Source: Candidatus Poribacteria bacterium (GTDB lineage Bacteria; Poribacteria; WGA-4E; GCA-2687025). From it: DNA of 34,165 bases. The notes below the pieces were generated by a model that saw only the letters and a list, made by a program, of their open reading frames with translations, had not been told where the DNA came from and did not search any database. Location: assembly GCA_016866785.1 (NCBI GenBank), contig VGLH01000033.1:1-34165 (forward strand), in the 5' to 3' direction. The first letter of the stretch is position 1. Every line of letters begins with the position of its first letter. Made by a program: the position numbers and the translations under genes. This document shows, one piece after another, positions 7,970 through 15,636 of this stretch.

Positions 7970-9961
7970 ATGCTCCCCTTCGCCGCGTTCGCCGTTGCGG
8001 CGGCAGCGCCGACAACAGTCCGCATCGAGATCGATCCGTCCGAACGCAAGCCCGCCATCTCCCGCAACCTGTTCGGGAAGTTCACCGAACACCTCGGCAG
8101 GAACGTCTACCAGGGGATGTGGGCGCAGATCGTCGTCAACCCGGAGTTCGTCCCTTCGAGCCGGTGGCAGAACGCCGAGAACCTGAACCGACGGCTCGAA
8201 GCCGCGTCGAGCCAGTTCGGTCTGGCAGGACTCGCGGAATCCGCTCAGCGCGGCGTCGCGGCGTTCTGGTTAGCGGACGGCGACGTCACGTGCCGTCACG
8301 CGCGCGACGGTGTCCAGGACATCCAGCAAGTGCGCGTCGGACCCGGCGACGGCAGGCTCTCCACGGGCATCTGGGCTCCGCTGCACCGCGTGCGCATGTT
8401 CGACCTGACGCTTGTCGCCAGAGCATCGTCCGCGACCACAGCAGTCGTGCGCGTGCTCCGCACCACGGGCGAGACGGTCGCCGAGACGACTGTTGACATC
8501 GATCGCGAGTGGGGATCGGCGACAGCGCGCCTGACGGTCGCAGGCGACTTCGAGCCAGGCGACCCGACGGTTCTCGCCATCGAGCTCGCCGGAACGGCGA
8601 CCTTCGAGCTCCGACGCATCGTCCTCTTCCCGACGGACCACATCGAAGGATGGGAGCCCGAAGTCGTCGCCATGATGCGCGACGCGAAGCTCCCGATGCT
8701 CCGCTTCCCGGGCGGCAACTTCGTCAGCGGGTACCACTGGGAGGACGGCGTTGGCGATCTGGATGCGCGTCCTTCGCTGGCGAATCCCGCGTGGCACGAA
8801 GTCGAGTTCAACCACGTCGGGACGGATGAGTGGCTCCGTCTGTGCGAGTTGGTCGGTTGCGAGCCCCTTATCTGCAACAACGCAGGCAACGGAACGCCCG
8901 ACGAAGCCCGGCGTTGGGTCGAATACTGCAACGGCAGCACGGAAACGCCGATGGGCAGCCTCCGCGCCAGGAACGGACACGCCGAGCCCTACAACGTGCG
9001 CTACTGGGAGATCGGCAACGAGCTCTATGGCGGCTGGCAGATCGGGCACACGAACGCCGAGGGCTACGCGGAGCGCTACCTGCGGTTCCGCGATGCGATG
9101 CTCGCCGCCGATCCCGACATCCTCATCGTCGCCAACGGAGATACCCAAGCGTGGAACCGGACGCTCGTCGAACGAGCCGGTTCGACCGTGCGATCCATCT
9201 CGGTGCACTCGCTGCCGGGCAGCCACATCCCGGCGGACGCCGATCCGCGCGCGGTGTTCCTGGAGTTCATGGCGCACGCCGAGGGCTACGCGGACTACCT
9301 CCACTCGCTCGCCAAGCCGATGGTCGATGCCGGACTGGAGCCCGTCCTCGCCGTGACGGAGCTCCAGGTGTTCACGAATAAGCCGACGCTACCGAACAAC
9401 GCCTCGCTGACGGATGCGCTTTGGACGGCTGGCATCCTTCACGCGTGCATCCGCAGCGGCATCGTCGAACTCGTGACGCATTCGGCGATGCTGAACCACG
9501 GCGGCGGGCTCCGCAAGGAACGCAGTATCGTCTATACGACGCCCGTGTGGTGGACGACGCGCCTATACGGCGCGCAGGCGGGAACCGTGCCGCTGGGCGT
9601 CCGGGTCGAGTGCGACATGTTCACCAACGACGGGCAATGGCTGGGGAAGCGCGAGAACGTGCCCTATCTCGACGTGATGGCGCTCGCGGACGAGGAGGGC
9701 GACTCGTACTCGCTCTTCGTCGTGAACCGACATCCCGTTTCCGCGATCCGAGCGCTCGTGACGGTCGCAGGAGCCGATGTCGAGCCGGTGGTCGACGTCA
9801 CCCGACTCACGGGCGACGGCTACATGGCGACGAACCGATGGAACGAGACACAGAACGTCGTCGTTGCCGACACACAAGCATCGTTCGAGGACGGGACACT
9901 CGACCACGTGTTCCCGCCCTGTTCGCTGACGCGGCTGACGCTGCGCGTCGGGTCGCGCTGA
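7970..9961 (+). CDS. Alpha-L-arabinofuranosidase, glycoside hydrolase family 51
   Basis: The 663-residue protein starts at ATG 7970, eight bases after GAGGAG. A short hydrophobic N-terminus (MLPFAAFAVAAAAPTT) suggests export, although it lacks the usual positive charge. Family signatures are SRNLFGKFTEHLGRNVYQGM near the start, MLRFPGGNFVSGYHWEDGVG, the acid/base Glu351 in RYWEIGNELYGGWQIGH and the nucleophile Glu464 in VLAVTELQVFTNK. An inserted beta-rich region at residues about 80-225 lies between the N-terminal segment and the barrel, as in two-domain GH51 enzymes. The C-terminal beta-domain includes YSLFVVNRHP and PPCSLTRLTLRV. It would release arabinofuranose from side chains of arabinan, arabinoxylan or arabinogalactan, probably in the periplasm. 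It is the only polysaccharide-degrading enzyme in the run. Confidence 0.92.
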   Translation: MLPFAAFAVAAAAPTTVRIEIDPSERKPAISRNLFGKFTEHLGRNVYQGMWAQIVVNPEFVPSSRWQNAENLNRRLEAASSQFGLAGLAESAQRGVAAFWLADGDVTCRHARDGVQDIQQVRVGPGDGRLSTGIWAPLHRVRMFDLTLVARASSATTAVVRVLRTTGETVAETTVDIDREWGSATARLTVAGDFEPGDPTVLAIELAGTATFELRRIVLFPTDHIEGWEPEVVAMMRDAKLPMLRFPGGNFVSGYHWEDGVGDLDARPSLANPAWHEVEFNHVGTDEWLRLCELVGCEPLICNNAGNGTPDEARRWVEYCNGSTETPMGSLRARNGHAEPYNVRYWEIGNELYGGWQIGHTNAEGYAERYLRFRDAMLAADPDILIVANGDTQAWNRTLVERAGSTVRSISVHSLPGSHIPADADPRAVFLEFMAHAEGYADYLHSLAKPMVDAGLEPVLAVTELQVFTNKPTLPNNASLTDALWTAGILHACIRSGIVELVTHSAMLNHGGGLRKERSIVYTTPVWWTTRLYGAQAGTVPLGVRVECDMFTNDGQWLGKRENVPYLDVMALADEEGDSYSLFVVNRHPVSAIRALVTVAGADVEPVVDVTRLTGDGYMATNRWNETQNVVVADTQASFEDGTLDHVFPPCSLTRLTLRVGSR

Positions 9962-9992
9962 CACGCAGACACATCGGAAGGAGAGAACCGGC

Positions 9993-10727
9993 ATGTCACG
10001 GACGAAGTTGATCGGGTGTCTCGCGGCGCTAGGGCTTCTCGTCGCGCCCATCGCGCGGGGAGAGCTCGTCGCGATGTGGCTCTTGGACGAAGGGAAGGGT
10101 CAGGACGCCAAGGACGGCACGGGCAATGGCTTCGACGGCGTCATCGAAGGCAAGGCGGACTGGACGGACGGCAAGTTCGGGAAAGGGCTCGCGTTCTCCG
10201 GCGGCAGAGCGAACGTGAAGCACTCCGACAAGCTGAGCCTGATGCAGTGGTCGATGTCCGTCTGGGTCAAGATCAAGGGCGCGACGGGAACCTACCAGAT
10301 GGTCATGGGCAAGGAGGGCTGGCCCAACCGCAACTACTCGATGTGGGTTCTGCCGACGATCATGACGTTCGGCTACACATCCGGCGCGAACGATGTCCAG
10401 ACACAGGGCGGCGATGTCGTCGATGACAAGTGGCATCACCTCGTCGGGACGTACGACCAGAAGAACCTGACCGCGTATATCGACGGCGTCATGACGAAGC
10501 AGGTCCCGGCGGCAGGCAAGCCGAACACGTGCGACTGCCCGTTCTTCATCGGTTCGCAGCCCCCGGGCGGCGGAGGTCCCACGATGGGATCGCTCGACGA
10601 AGCCGCCGTCTACAGCCACGCGCTGACCGAGAAGGAGGTCCTCGCAGCCATGAGCGGTCAGAAGACGCTCGCCGTGCGTCCCACTGGGAAACTCGCCGCG
10701 CTGTGGGGCCGGATGAAGGCGCAGTGA
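9993..10727 (+). CDS. Exported LamG-like (concanavalin A-like) domain protein
   Basis: The 244-residue protein has a clear signal peptide (MSRTKLIGCLAALGLLVAPIARG, likely cleaved before ELVAMW) and GGAGAG-type spacing from AAGGAGAG upstream. The mature part is one LamG/jellyroll lectin-like domain: MWLLDEGKGQDAKDGTGNG, GFDGVIEG, GKFGKGLAFSGG, MSVWVKIKG, WHHLVGTYDQKNLTAYIDG and FFIGSQPPGGGG, ending GSLDEAAVYSHALTEKEV. These domains bind glycans or act as accessory modules, and no catalytic residue is evident. About 30 residues after the domain contain no sorting tail. It follows the GH51 gene by 31 bases, so a carbohydrate-binding partner role is plausible. Confidence 0.88.
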   Translation: MSRTKLIGCLAALGLLVAPIARGELVAMWLLDEGKGQDAKDGTGNGFDGVIEGKADWTDGKFGKGLAFSGGRANVKHSDKLSLMQWSMSVWVKIKGATGTYQMVMGKEGWPNRNYSMWVLPTIMTFGYTSGANDVQTQGGDVVDDKWHHLVGTYDQKNLTAYIDGVMTKQVPAAGKPNTCDCPFFIGSQPPGGGGPTMGSLDEAAVYSHALTEKEVLAAMSGQKTLAVRPTGKLAALWGRMKAQ

Positions 10728-10728
10728 T

Positions 10729-10743
10729 CCGCGTACAACGCGG
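10729..10743. terminator. Weak hairpin between convergent genes
   Basis: CCGCG-TACAA-CGCGG forms a 5-bp stem directly after the LamG stop, 17 bases before the stop of the convergent protease gene. There is no T-run on either side, so it may be only a weak or rho-assisted end. Confidence 0.2.
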
Positions 10744-10759
10744 CAATGTCACCATGGCT

Positions 10760-12943
10760 CTAGACGCTGCTCAGATCGTGGCTTGATACGAGCACGATGG
10801 TTTCCGTCGCCACTCCAGGCGGATCCGTGGAGAGGCGGCTCACGCGTACGGTATACGTCTTTCCTGGATCGACGGCGAAGTACAGCTTCTTGACCGAGTT
10901 CTTGCCATGTGATGTATCGCCTGCGACGGTGGTGCCGCCGTCGACCACCTCGAGGTTCACATGGCTGAAGGGCACGACAACTGGGGTCGGTTCCTCGTCC
11001 TCGACGTGCCGCATCCAGCAGACCGTCACGGTGGCTTGCGCGGGTGACACGATGTTCTGGAGATCAAAGGTGCGCGCATCGCTTTCCGCCAAATCGAACT
11101 GCCGGATGTATGTCGATGATGCCTGCGCGGTCTCAACCGCTCGCAGAGCGTTCACTTCTCCCCAACCCCACTGAGGACTCCACGGTCCAAGCCGCCGCAA
11201 TCCCAGTCCGAACTGTGTCGGATGGAGAGCACGCGATCTCGGCGGATCGACGGAATGGACGATGATGGCTTTGGTGACTAACCCGGACGCAGCAGGCAAC
11301 GCACGCTTGACGAGGGCGGCCGTTGCCGCGACATGAGGAGTCGCGATGCTGGTCCCTGTGCCGACGGCCTCGGACGTCCAGTCGTTGACAAGGGTCGTGC
11401 CGGAGTTCTCGCTGAACACACGAGCCGTCGTGATGTTCCACCCGGGCGCACTGAGATCGGGCTTCCTGAAACTGCCGTCGTCGGGCCCGGAAACGCCGTC
11501 GTGCCACGTGTCGTCGCCTACGGCCACTGTTCCATGGTCGTCGAACGTATTGACGGTGATGCAGTTGTAGGCGCCGCCCGGAGATCGGACTGGCGCATTC
11601 GTGTTGTTGCCTGCGCCTTGAGCCCACACGACGTCCGGGCTCTGGGTCAGACGCCAGTCCAACCATTTCTCGTACACAGTGTCGCCTGTTGCAGGGACGA
11701 GCGTTTCCCCTTGGCTGTTGTTCACAACCTTCGACTGGATTTCCGGCTCCGTGATCGCCCATCGCGCGGCGTCCCGTGTCCAACGTATGTCGCCCAGGCC
11801 GTATCTGTTGGCGCATTTGGCATTGACCAGGGTGCAGTTGGGCGCGATCGCGACGTACAGTGGGTGGGAGTTCCTGATGACGCCAGCCACAGCCGTACCA
11901 TGGTTGAAGGCATCCCAGTAGCCGTTCTCCGGGGGTACCATGAAACCAGGATCAACGAAGACGGCTCTCAATCCCAGGTCGATCGGCGCCATCTGCGGAT
12001 GGGGTTGAGCCTCGCTGGCATGGATCCCGGTGTCCAACACGGCGACGCGAACGCCGTCGCCCTTGTTCGGCGGAACCATGGCGTGCACCGCCTGGGCGCC
12101 GATGACGACGCTGCTCACGTTCAGAAACGTGCTCGTGACAACCGACAGCCGGACGTACCCGACTTCAGAGATCGACGCGATGGTATAAAGGCCCGTCACA
12201 GTCCTCGCGGCGACGGAGACGTGAACCTCACCAACAATGTGCTCACTGCGCGGGTACACGTGGACGGTGACGCCGTCAATCCGCCTGAGCTGCTCAATGA
12301 CACGCTCCCAGATGGGATCCGTCAGTTCCATCCACCGCCGCTGCTGCCTATCGCGTACCTCCCGGTCAATACGCACCCGCTCGGATGCCAACCTCTGGCT
12401 CTCGGCGAAAAGACGAGCGTATTCCATCCTTTCGGGTGACCCGGGCGGCGTGTTGAACGGGGCGCCGGGAACGGCTTGGAGCTCCTTCATCCGGGCACGG
12501 ATCGGGGCGCTCTGCTTCTCGAGCTCCTCCCACTCGGGCGGGTACTCGCGAGGCACGGAGCTGTAGTCGAACGCCAGCAGGATATCGACTCCTCGGAGAT
12601 CACCGGGATGCTCCTGGAACCACTGCAGCGCTTCGGGATCGATCTTGCGGGCGATCTTGGCTGGCATTGGCCGCTCGGCTGTGGGAACCCCGCCCAGCGC
12701 AGTCGGAAGGCAGGCACAGCCGGTCACAAGCGTGACGCCGGCGAGAAGGCTAGCTGCCAACACGGCCGCCGTGACCGTGTGGCCAGCCCTACACCGGAGG
12801 CGTGTTGCTGTCGGACGAGGCGCATCGCGCGGCGTCCCGTCGCCGCAGGCGGCCTGCCTTGCCGCTGTCGCCATGTCACTCGCCCTGAGCCGCGGGCAAT
12901 GCCTCCCGAGAGGGGCCGCCACGGCTACGCGCCTGCTACTCAT
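10760..12943 (-). CDS. Subtilisin-like serine protease (S8), probable lipoprotein with long prodomain
   Basis: The frame holds 727 residues from ATG 12943, which overlaps the end of the upstream gene by 8 bases. The true start may be later (Met24 at 12874, or a GTG closer to the hydrophobic stretch). AAVLAASLLAGVTLVTGC is a lipoprotein-type signal with Cys76. Residues about 95-270 are a prodomain: KIDPEALQWFQEHPG, a charged helical insert, then WERVIEQLRRIDGVTVHVY and EVGYVRLSVV, resembling inhibitor I9-like propeptides. The catalytic domain has Asp304 (VAVLDTGIH), His348 (FNHGTAVAGV), oxyanion Asn446 (QGAGNNTNA) and Ser532 (GTGTSIATPHVA). The C-terminal 130 residues are beta-rich, like a pre-peptidase or P-domain-type module. 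It probably acts at the cell envelope. The stand-alone gene upstream encodes a related prodomain. Confidence 0.9.
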   Translation of the reverse strand: MSSRRVAVAAPLGRHCPRLRASDMATAARQAACGDGTPRDAPRPTATRLRCRAGHTVTAAVLAASLLAGVTLVTGCACLPTALGGVPTAERPMPAKIARKIDPEALQWFQEHPGDLRGVDILLAFDYSSVPREYPPEWEELEKQSAPIRARMKELQAVPGAPFNTPPGSPERMEYARLFAESQRLASERVRIDREVRDRQQRRWMELTDPIWERVIEQLRRIDGVTVHVYPRSEHIVGEVHVSVAARTVTGLYTIASISEVGYVRLSVVTSTFLNVSSVVIGAQAVHAMVPPNKGDGVRVAVLDTGIHASEAQPHPQMAPIDLGLRAVFVDPGFMVPPENGYWDAFNHGTAVAGVIRNSHPLYVAIAPNCTLVNAKCANRYGLGDIRWTRDAARWAITEPEIQSKVVNNSQGETLVPATGDTVYEKWLDWRLTQSPDVVWAQGAGNNTNAPVRSPGGAYNCITVNTFDDHGTVAVGDDTWHDGVSGPDDGSFRKPDLSAPGWNITTARVFSENSGTTLVNDWTSEAVGTGTSIATPHVAATAALVKRALPAASGLVTKAIIVHSVDPPRSRALHPTQFGLGLRRLGPWSPQWGWGEVNALRAVETAQASSTYIRQFDLAESDARTFDLQNIVSPAQATVTVCWMRHVEDEEPTPVVVPFSHVNLEVVDGGTTVAGDTSHGKNSVKKLYFAVDPGKTYTVRVSRLSTDPPGVATETIVLVSSHDLSSV

Positions 12944-13577
12944 GGTCGGTTTCCCGCTTCCGCACGACCGTCAGGCTGACGTACCGCACATCAAGTGACG
13001 AAGCGATGGCATCCAGGTGCGCGGCGCTGGATACCACGAGCGAGTACGGTACCGGACCGTACACCCGGACCCCATCGTACCGCAGAAGCTGTCGCTCGAT
13101 CTCTGCCCACGCCTGGCTTCTGAGCTCGCTGAGGTTCTGCCTCTGTCGTACCTGCGATTCGTCCAGCGCACGATAGAGGAGGGCGATTGCGCCTTCAAGC
13201 TCGACTTCCAGTGCGTGATAGGCTCTGCGCACCTCGATGTCTGGATGCTGGTAGGGCTGCCCGACAGCCCCCCTGAATGCTCGCATCCGACCCGACAGCG
13301 CGCGGCATTCCAGTTCGGCCTGCCGGTACGCCGGGGAGTACACCATAGGCGCTGTGTCCGGGTCATGGAACAGGCGAACAGTAACGGGGTGGCTCTCCCC
13401 TGGATGCTCCCTAAACCAGTTTGCCGCGCGTTGGTCAATCTTGGCGACGATCTCTGCTCGTGTGAGCGCGGATTGTTCGACGGTCGTACTTCGGAGACAT
13501 GCACACGCAGGCAGAAGCAGCACGAAACCGATTACAGCAGCCCCGTTCAGCATCCGAATGCCCATATCGGCCTCCAC
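12936..13577 (-). CDS. Stand-alone subtilase-prodomain-like lipoprotein
   Basis: The 213-residue protein begins at ATG 13577 or at Met5 (13565). A hydrophobic stretch, LNGAAVIGFVLLLPACACL, suggests a lipoprotein with Cys25, the proline at -2 being unusual. The rest lacks any catalytic domain but closely follows the prodomain of the protease encoded next: AKIDQRAANWFREHPG against RKIDPEALQWFQEHPG; a helical middle; WAEIERQLLRYDGVRVYG against WERVIEQLRRIDGVTVHV; and VRYVSLTVV against VGYVRLSVV. The stop overlaps the protease ATG region. I infer a duplicated propeptide acting in trans as a folding chaperone or inhibitor of the neighbouring enzyme. It could also be the remnant of a second protease gene that lost its catalytic half. 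Confidence 0.75.
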   Translation of the reverse strand: MEADMGIRMLNGAAVIGFVLLLPACACLRSTTVEQSALTRAEIVAKIDQRAANWFREHPGESHPVTVRLFHDPDTAPMVYSPAYRQAELECRALSGRMRAFRGAVGQPYQHPDIEVRRAYHALEVELEGAIALLYRALDESQVRQRQNLSELRSQAWAEIERQLLRYDGVRVYGPVPYSLVVSSAAHLDAIASSLDVRYVSLTVVRKRETDHE

Positions 13578-13833
13578 GAAGCCGTGGACTGGCTGTCAAG
13601 GCTGTCTTAGGGGCTACCAGCCCGGCGGCGTGCATCGGCGGGACGGCAGCGCCCGAAATGGGTCGGGAACGCCCAGCTGTCGGCCGTCGGCTGGACCAAG
13701 CCCCTGTCAGCGTGTTCGCTGCCCACGAGTGCCACGGCCTGGAAACGGAAGCACAACGCGTGCCAAGCGCAGCAGTCGATGGGATCCCAGCGTCGCTCGT
13801 CGCTGCAGGAATCCAACTCGGATGGGGCGACGC
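13578..13833. other. Intergenic region without recognisable gene
   Basis: These 256 bases lie upstream of the prodomain-like gene and downstream of the SMP-30 remnant. Short open frames exist on both strands, but their translations are low-complexity arginine/alanine-rich and match nothing. It should contain the promoter for the minus-strand protease pair. I saw no convincing promoter or repeat. Confidence 0.4.
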
Positions 13834-14030
13834 TCAGGGAGCCGTAGCCCCCTGCGTCTCGACATACACGGCGTATAGCGACTGGCTCGCCGCTATGAAG
13901 AGCCGGTTCCGCTTGACGCCACCGAAGCAGAGGTTAGCGCATGCCTCGGGCAGGTGGATTCTGCCGATGAGCGTGCCGTCGGGCGCGAAGATGTGGACGC
14001 CGTCGTAGCCCTCGCCCACCCATCCGGCGG
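13834..14030 (-). pseudogene. SMP-30/gluconolactonase C-terminal fragment
   Basis: About 60 residues read WVGEGYDGVHIFAPDG, GRIHLPEACANLCFGG, NRLFIAASQSLYAVYVE. This is the last propeller blade pair of the SMP-30/gluconolactonase/LRE family, which hydrolyses sugar lactones and typically ends with a fGG...LyiTa...ly.v pattern. The rest of a normal protein of about 300 residues is absent. Its frame is joined directly to a transposase fragment near 14030, so the reading frame from 14337 to 13834 is a chimera rather than a gene. The piece probably marks a former neighbour of the catabolic operon cut by IS insertion and deletion. Confidence 0.75.
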
Positions 14031-14337
14031 CGCGCTGCACGCCAACAGCGTCAACTCCGCTTCGGCGCGTCCGTCCAACTTCCGCGCCGCCCCGGGCGAG
14101 GCGAGTCATACAGGGCCGCGTCCAAGCCCTCCGTCGCATACGTCTTGGTCGTGTTGATTTGGTCGTGTTGATCACCGTCTGTTCGCTGACACGGAACGTT
14201 TCGGCGATCTCACGGTTCATGCGCCCTTCCGACGCCTGCAAGAACGTGTGAGCGCGACGAATCACCTGCGCCGATTCCCGTCCCTGCTTGGTCAGCGACT
14301 CCAGCCGTTGCCGTTCTGCCTGATCGAGCGATACCAC
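14030..14337 (-). pseudogene. IS630-family transposase N-terminal fragment
   Basis: The first 60 residues from GTG 14337 (VSLDQAERQRLESLTKQG, VIRRAHTFLQASEG, IAETFRVSEQTVINTTK) are the helix-turn-helix N-terminus of IS630-family DDE transposases. The frame is then broken by a 14-bp tandem duplication (14145-14172). Removing one copy restores NTTKTYATEGLDAALYDSPRPG, the expected continuation. A further shift near 14085 leads to LDGRAEAELTLLACSAPPDG, again typical of IS630. The fragment ends abruptly at the junction with the SMP-30 piece, so the entire DDE catalytic domain is missing. I could not identify terminal inverted repeats. Confidence 0.8.
14145..14172. repeat. 14-bp perfect tandem duplication
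   Basis: TTGGTCGTGTTGAT occurs twice head to tail (14145-14158 and 14159-14172) inside the transposase remnant. The duplication shifts the frame and is one of the inactivating lesions. Slipped-strand replication is the simplest explanation. Confidence 0.9.
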
Positions 14338-14419
14338 GCAGGTGCGATGTCGTCCGATGGATCGTCCTCCTCGACAGAGGAACGACAGCGATAAGCCTAT
14401 CTATTACAGTCACTGACCA

Positions 14420-15610
14420 CTAGGGAGCCTGGATGATGAAGCCCTTGAGGTACTCGGACTCGGGGAAGGTCATCAGAATCGGATGGTCGGGTGGCTGGGT
14501 CAGCTTCTCGAGGAGAACCGTGTCGCGCCCGCAGTCCATCGCTGCTGCCGCCACCACCTGTCGGAAAAGCTGGGGCGTCACCATGCCGGAGCACGAGAAC
14601 GTTGCGAGGATTCCGCCGGGCTCCAGCAGCTTCATTCCGAGCAGGCTCAGGTCCTTGTACCCTCGGCATGCGCCCTCGACATGGGCTCGCGTGCTCGCGA
14701 ACTTCGGCGGGTCGATGACGATCATTCCGAACCGGCGCCCCTCGTCGCGGTAGTCCCGCAGCACCTTGAAGGCGTTGCCTTCGAGCGATTCCCATCGACC
14801 GTCCACGGCGTTGTCGCGAGCCATGCGTTCCCCGACGGCGAGGGCTTCCGCCGACGTGTCCACGTTCGTCACGTGGGACGCCCCGGCTCGCAGCGCGGCG
14901 ATGCCGAACGAACCCGTGTAGGAGAACAGGTTCAGCACGTCGCGCCCGGACGCATACTCGGCAACGCGCTCGCGGTTCACCCGCTGATCGAGGTAGAAGC
15001 CGGTCTTCTGCCCGGAGCCGATGTCGGCGACGAAGGCGCACTCGCCTTCCATGAAGGTGACGGGACCGTCTGCCGGGCTCCCGACGAGTGTGCTCGACAC
15101 GGGCTCCAGCCCTTCTCGCTCGCGCGTGTCGTCGGTGCTTCGTTCGCTGATACGACCGGGACTCAGCTCGTGGACAAGCGCTTCGACGATCTCCGAGCGA
15201 CGGCGCTCCATGAAGGGCGTCAGGATCGACATCACCAGCGAACCGGCATAGTCGTCGACGACCAGCCCGGGGAGCCCGTCCGACTCGCCGAACACGAGCC
15301 GACACGCGCCGCCCTCGGCCAGGTAGCCCATGTCGCGTCGGTGCTGGATCGATGCCGTGATCCGCGCTGCAAGCCAACCATCGTCGATGGGTTCGGCTCT
15401 CGACCAGGAGAGCACGCGGGCGGTCAGGTTCGCATCCGGGTTCACCGACGCGTACGCGAGCCATTCGCTGTTGTCCGCGACGACGTTCACGACATCGCCC
15501 GGGGCGGCAGTTCCTTCGATTCGCATGACGCCGCCGCTGAACACCCACGGGTGACGATGCCGTACCGGCTTGTCGCGGTCGCGCTTGAGTCGCAGCGTTG
15601 CGGTCGCCAA
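14420..15610 (-). CDS. Class I SAM-dependent rRNA methyltransferase, RlmI/RlmK-like (PUA + Rossmann)
   Basis: The 396-residue protein starts at TTG 15610, eight bases after GGAGGAG; a longer upstream frame exists but overlaps the ABC permease gene. The N-terminal 80 residues form a PUA-type RNA-binding domain (RHPWVFSGGVMRIEG, GDVVNVVADN). A central domain (LVFGESDGLPGLVVDDYAG, FYLDQRVNRERV) and a methyltransferase domain follow: motif I VLNLFSYTGSFGIAAL, acidic motif II VTNVDTSAEAL, and catalytic-loop motif IV MIVIDPPKFAST. This arrangement is that of the RlmI/YccW family, which makes 5-methylcytosine in 23S rRNA. An insert around residues 190-220 (ERSTDDTREREGLEPVSST) is less usual. It is the last gene of a minus-strand run, 26 bases after the permease. 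Confidence 0.9.
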   Translation of the reverse strand: MATATLRLKRDRDKPVRHRHPWVFSGGVMRIEGTAAPGDVVNVVADNSEWLAYASVNPDANLTARVLSWSRAEPIDDGWLAARITASIQHRRDMGYLAEGGACRLVFGESDGLPGLVVDDYAGSLVMSILTPFMERRRSEIVEALVHELSPGRISERSTDDTREREGLEPVSSTLVGSPADGPVTFMEGECAFVADIGSGQKTGFYLDQRVNRERVAEYASGRDVLNLFSYTGSFGIAALRAGASHVTNVDTSAEALAVGERMARDNAVDGRWESLEGNAFKVLRDYRDEGRRFGMIVIDPPKFASTRAHVEGACRGYKDLSLLGMKLLEPGGILATFSCSGMVTPQLFRQVVAAAAMDCGRDTVLLEKLTQPPDHPILMTFPESEYLKGFIIQAP

Positions 15611-15636
15611 GGATGCGCTCCTCCGGTTCTGGCTCG

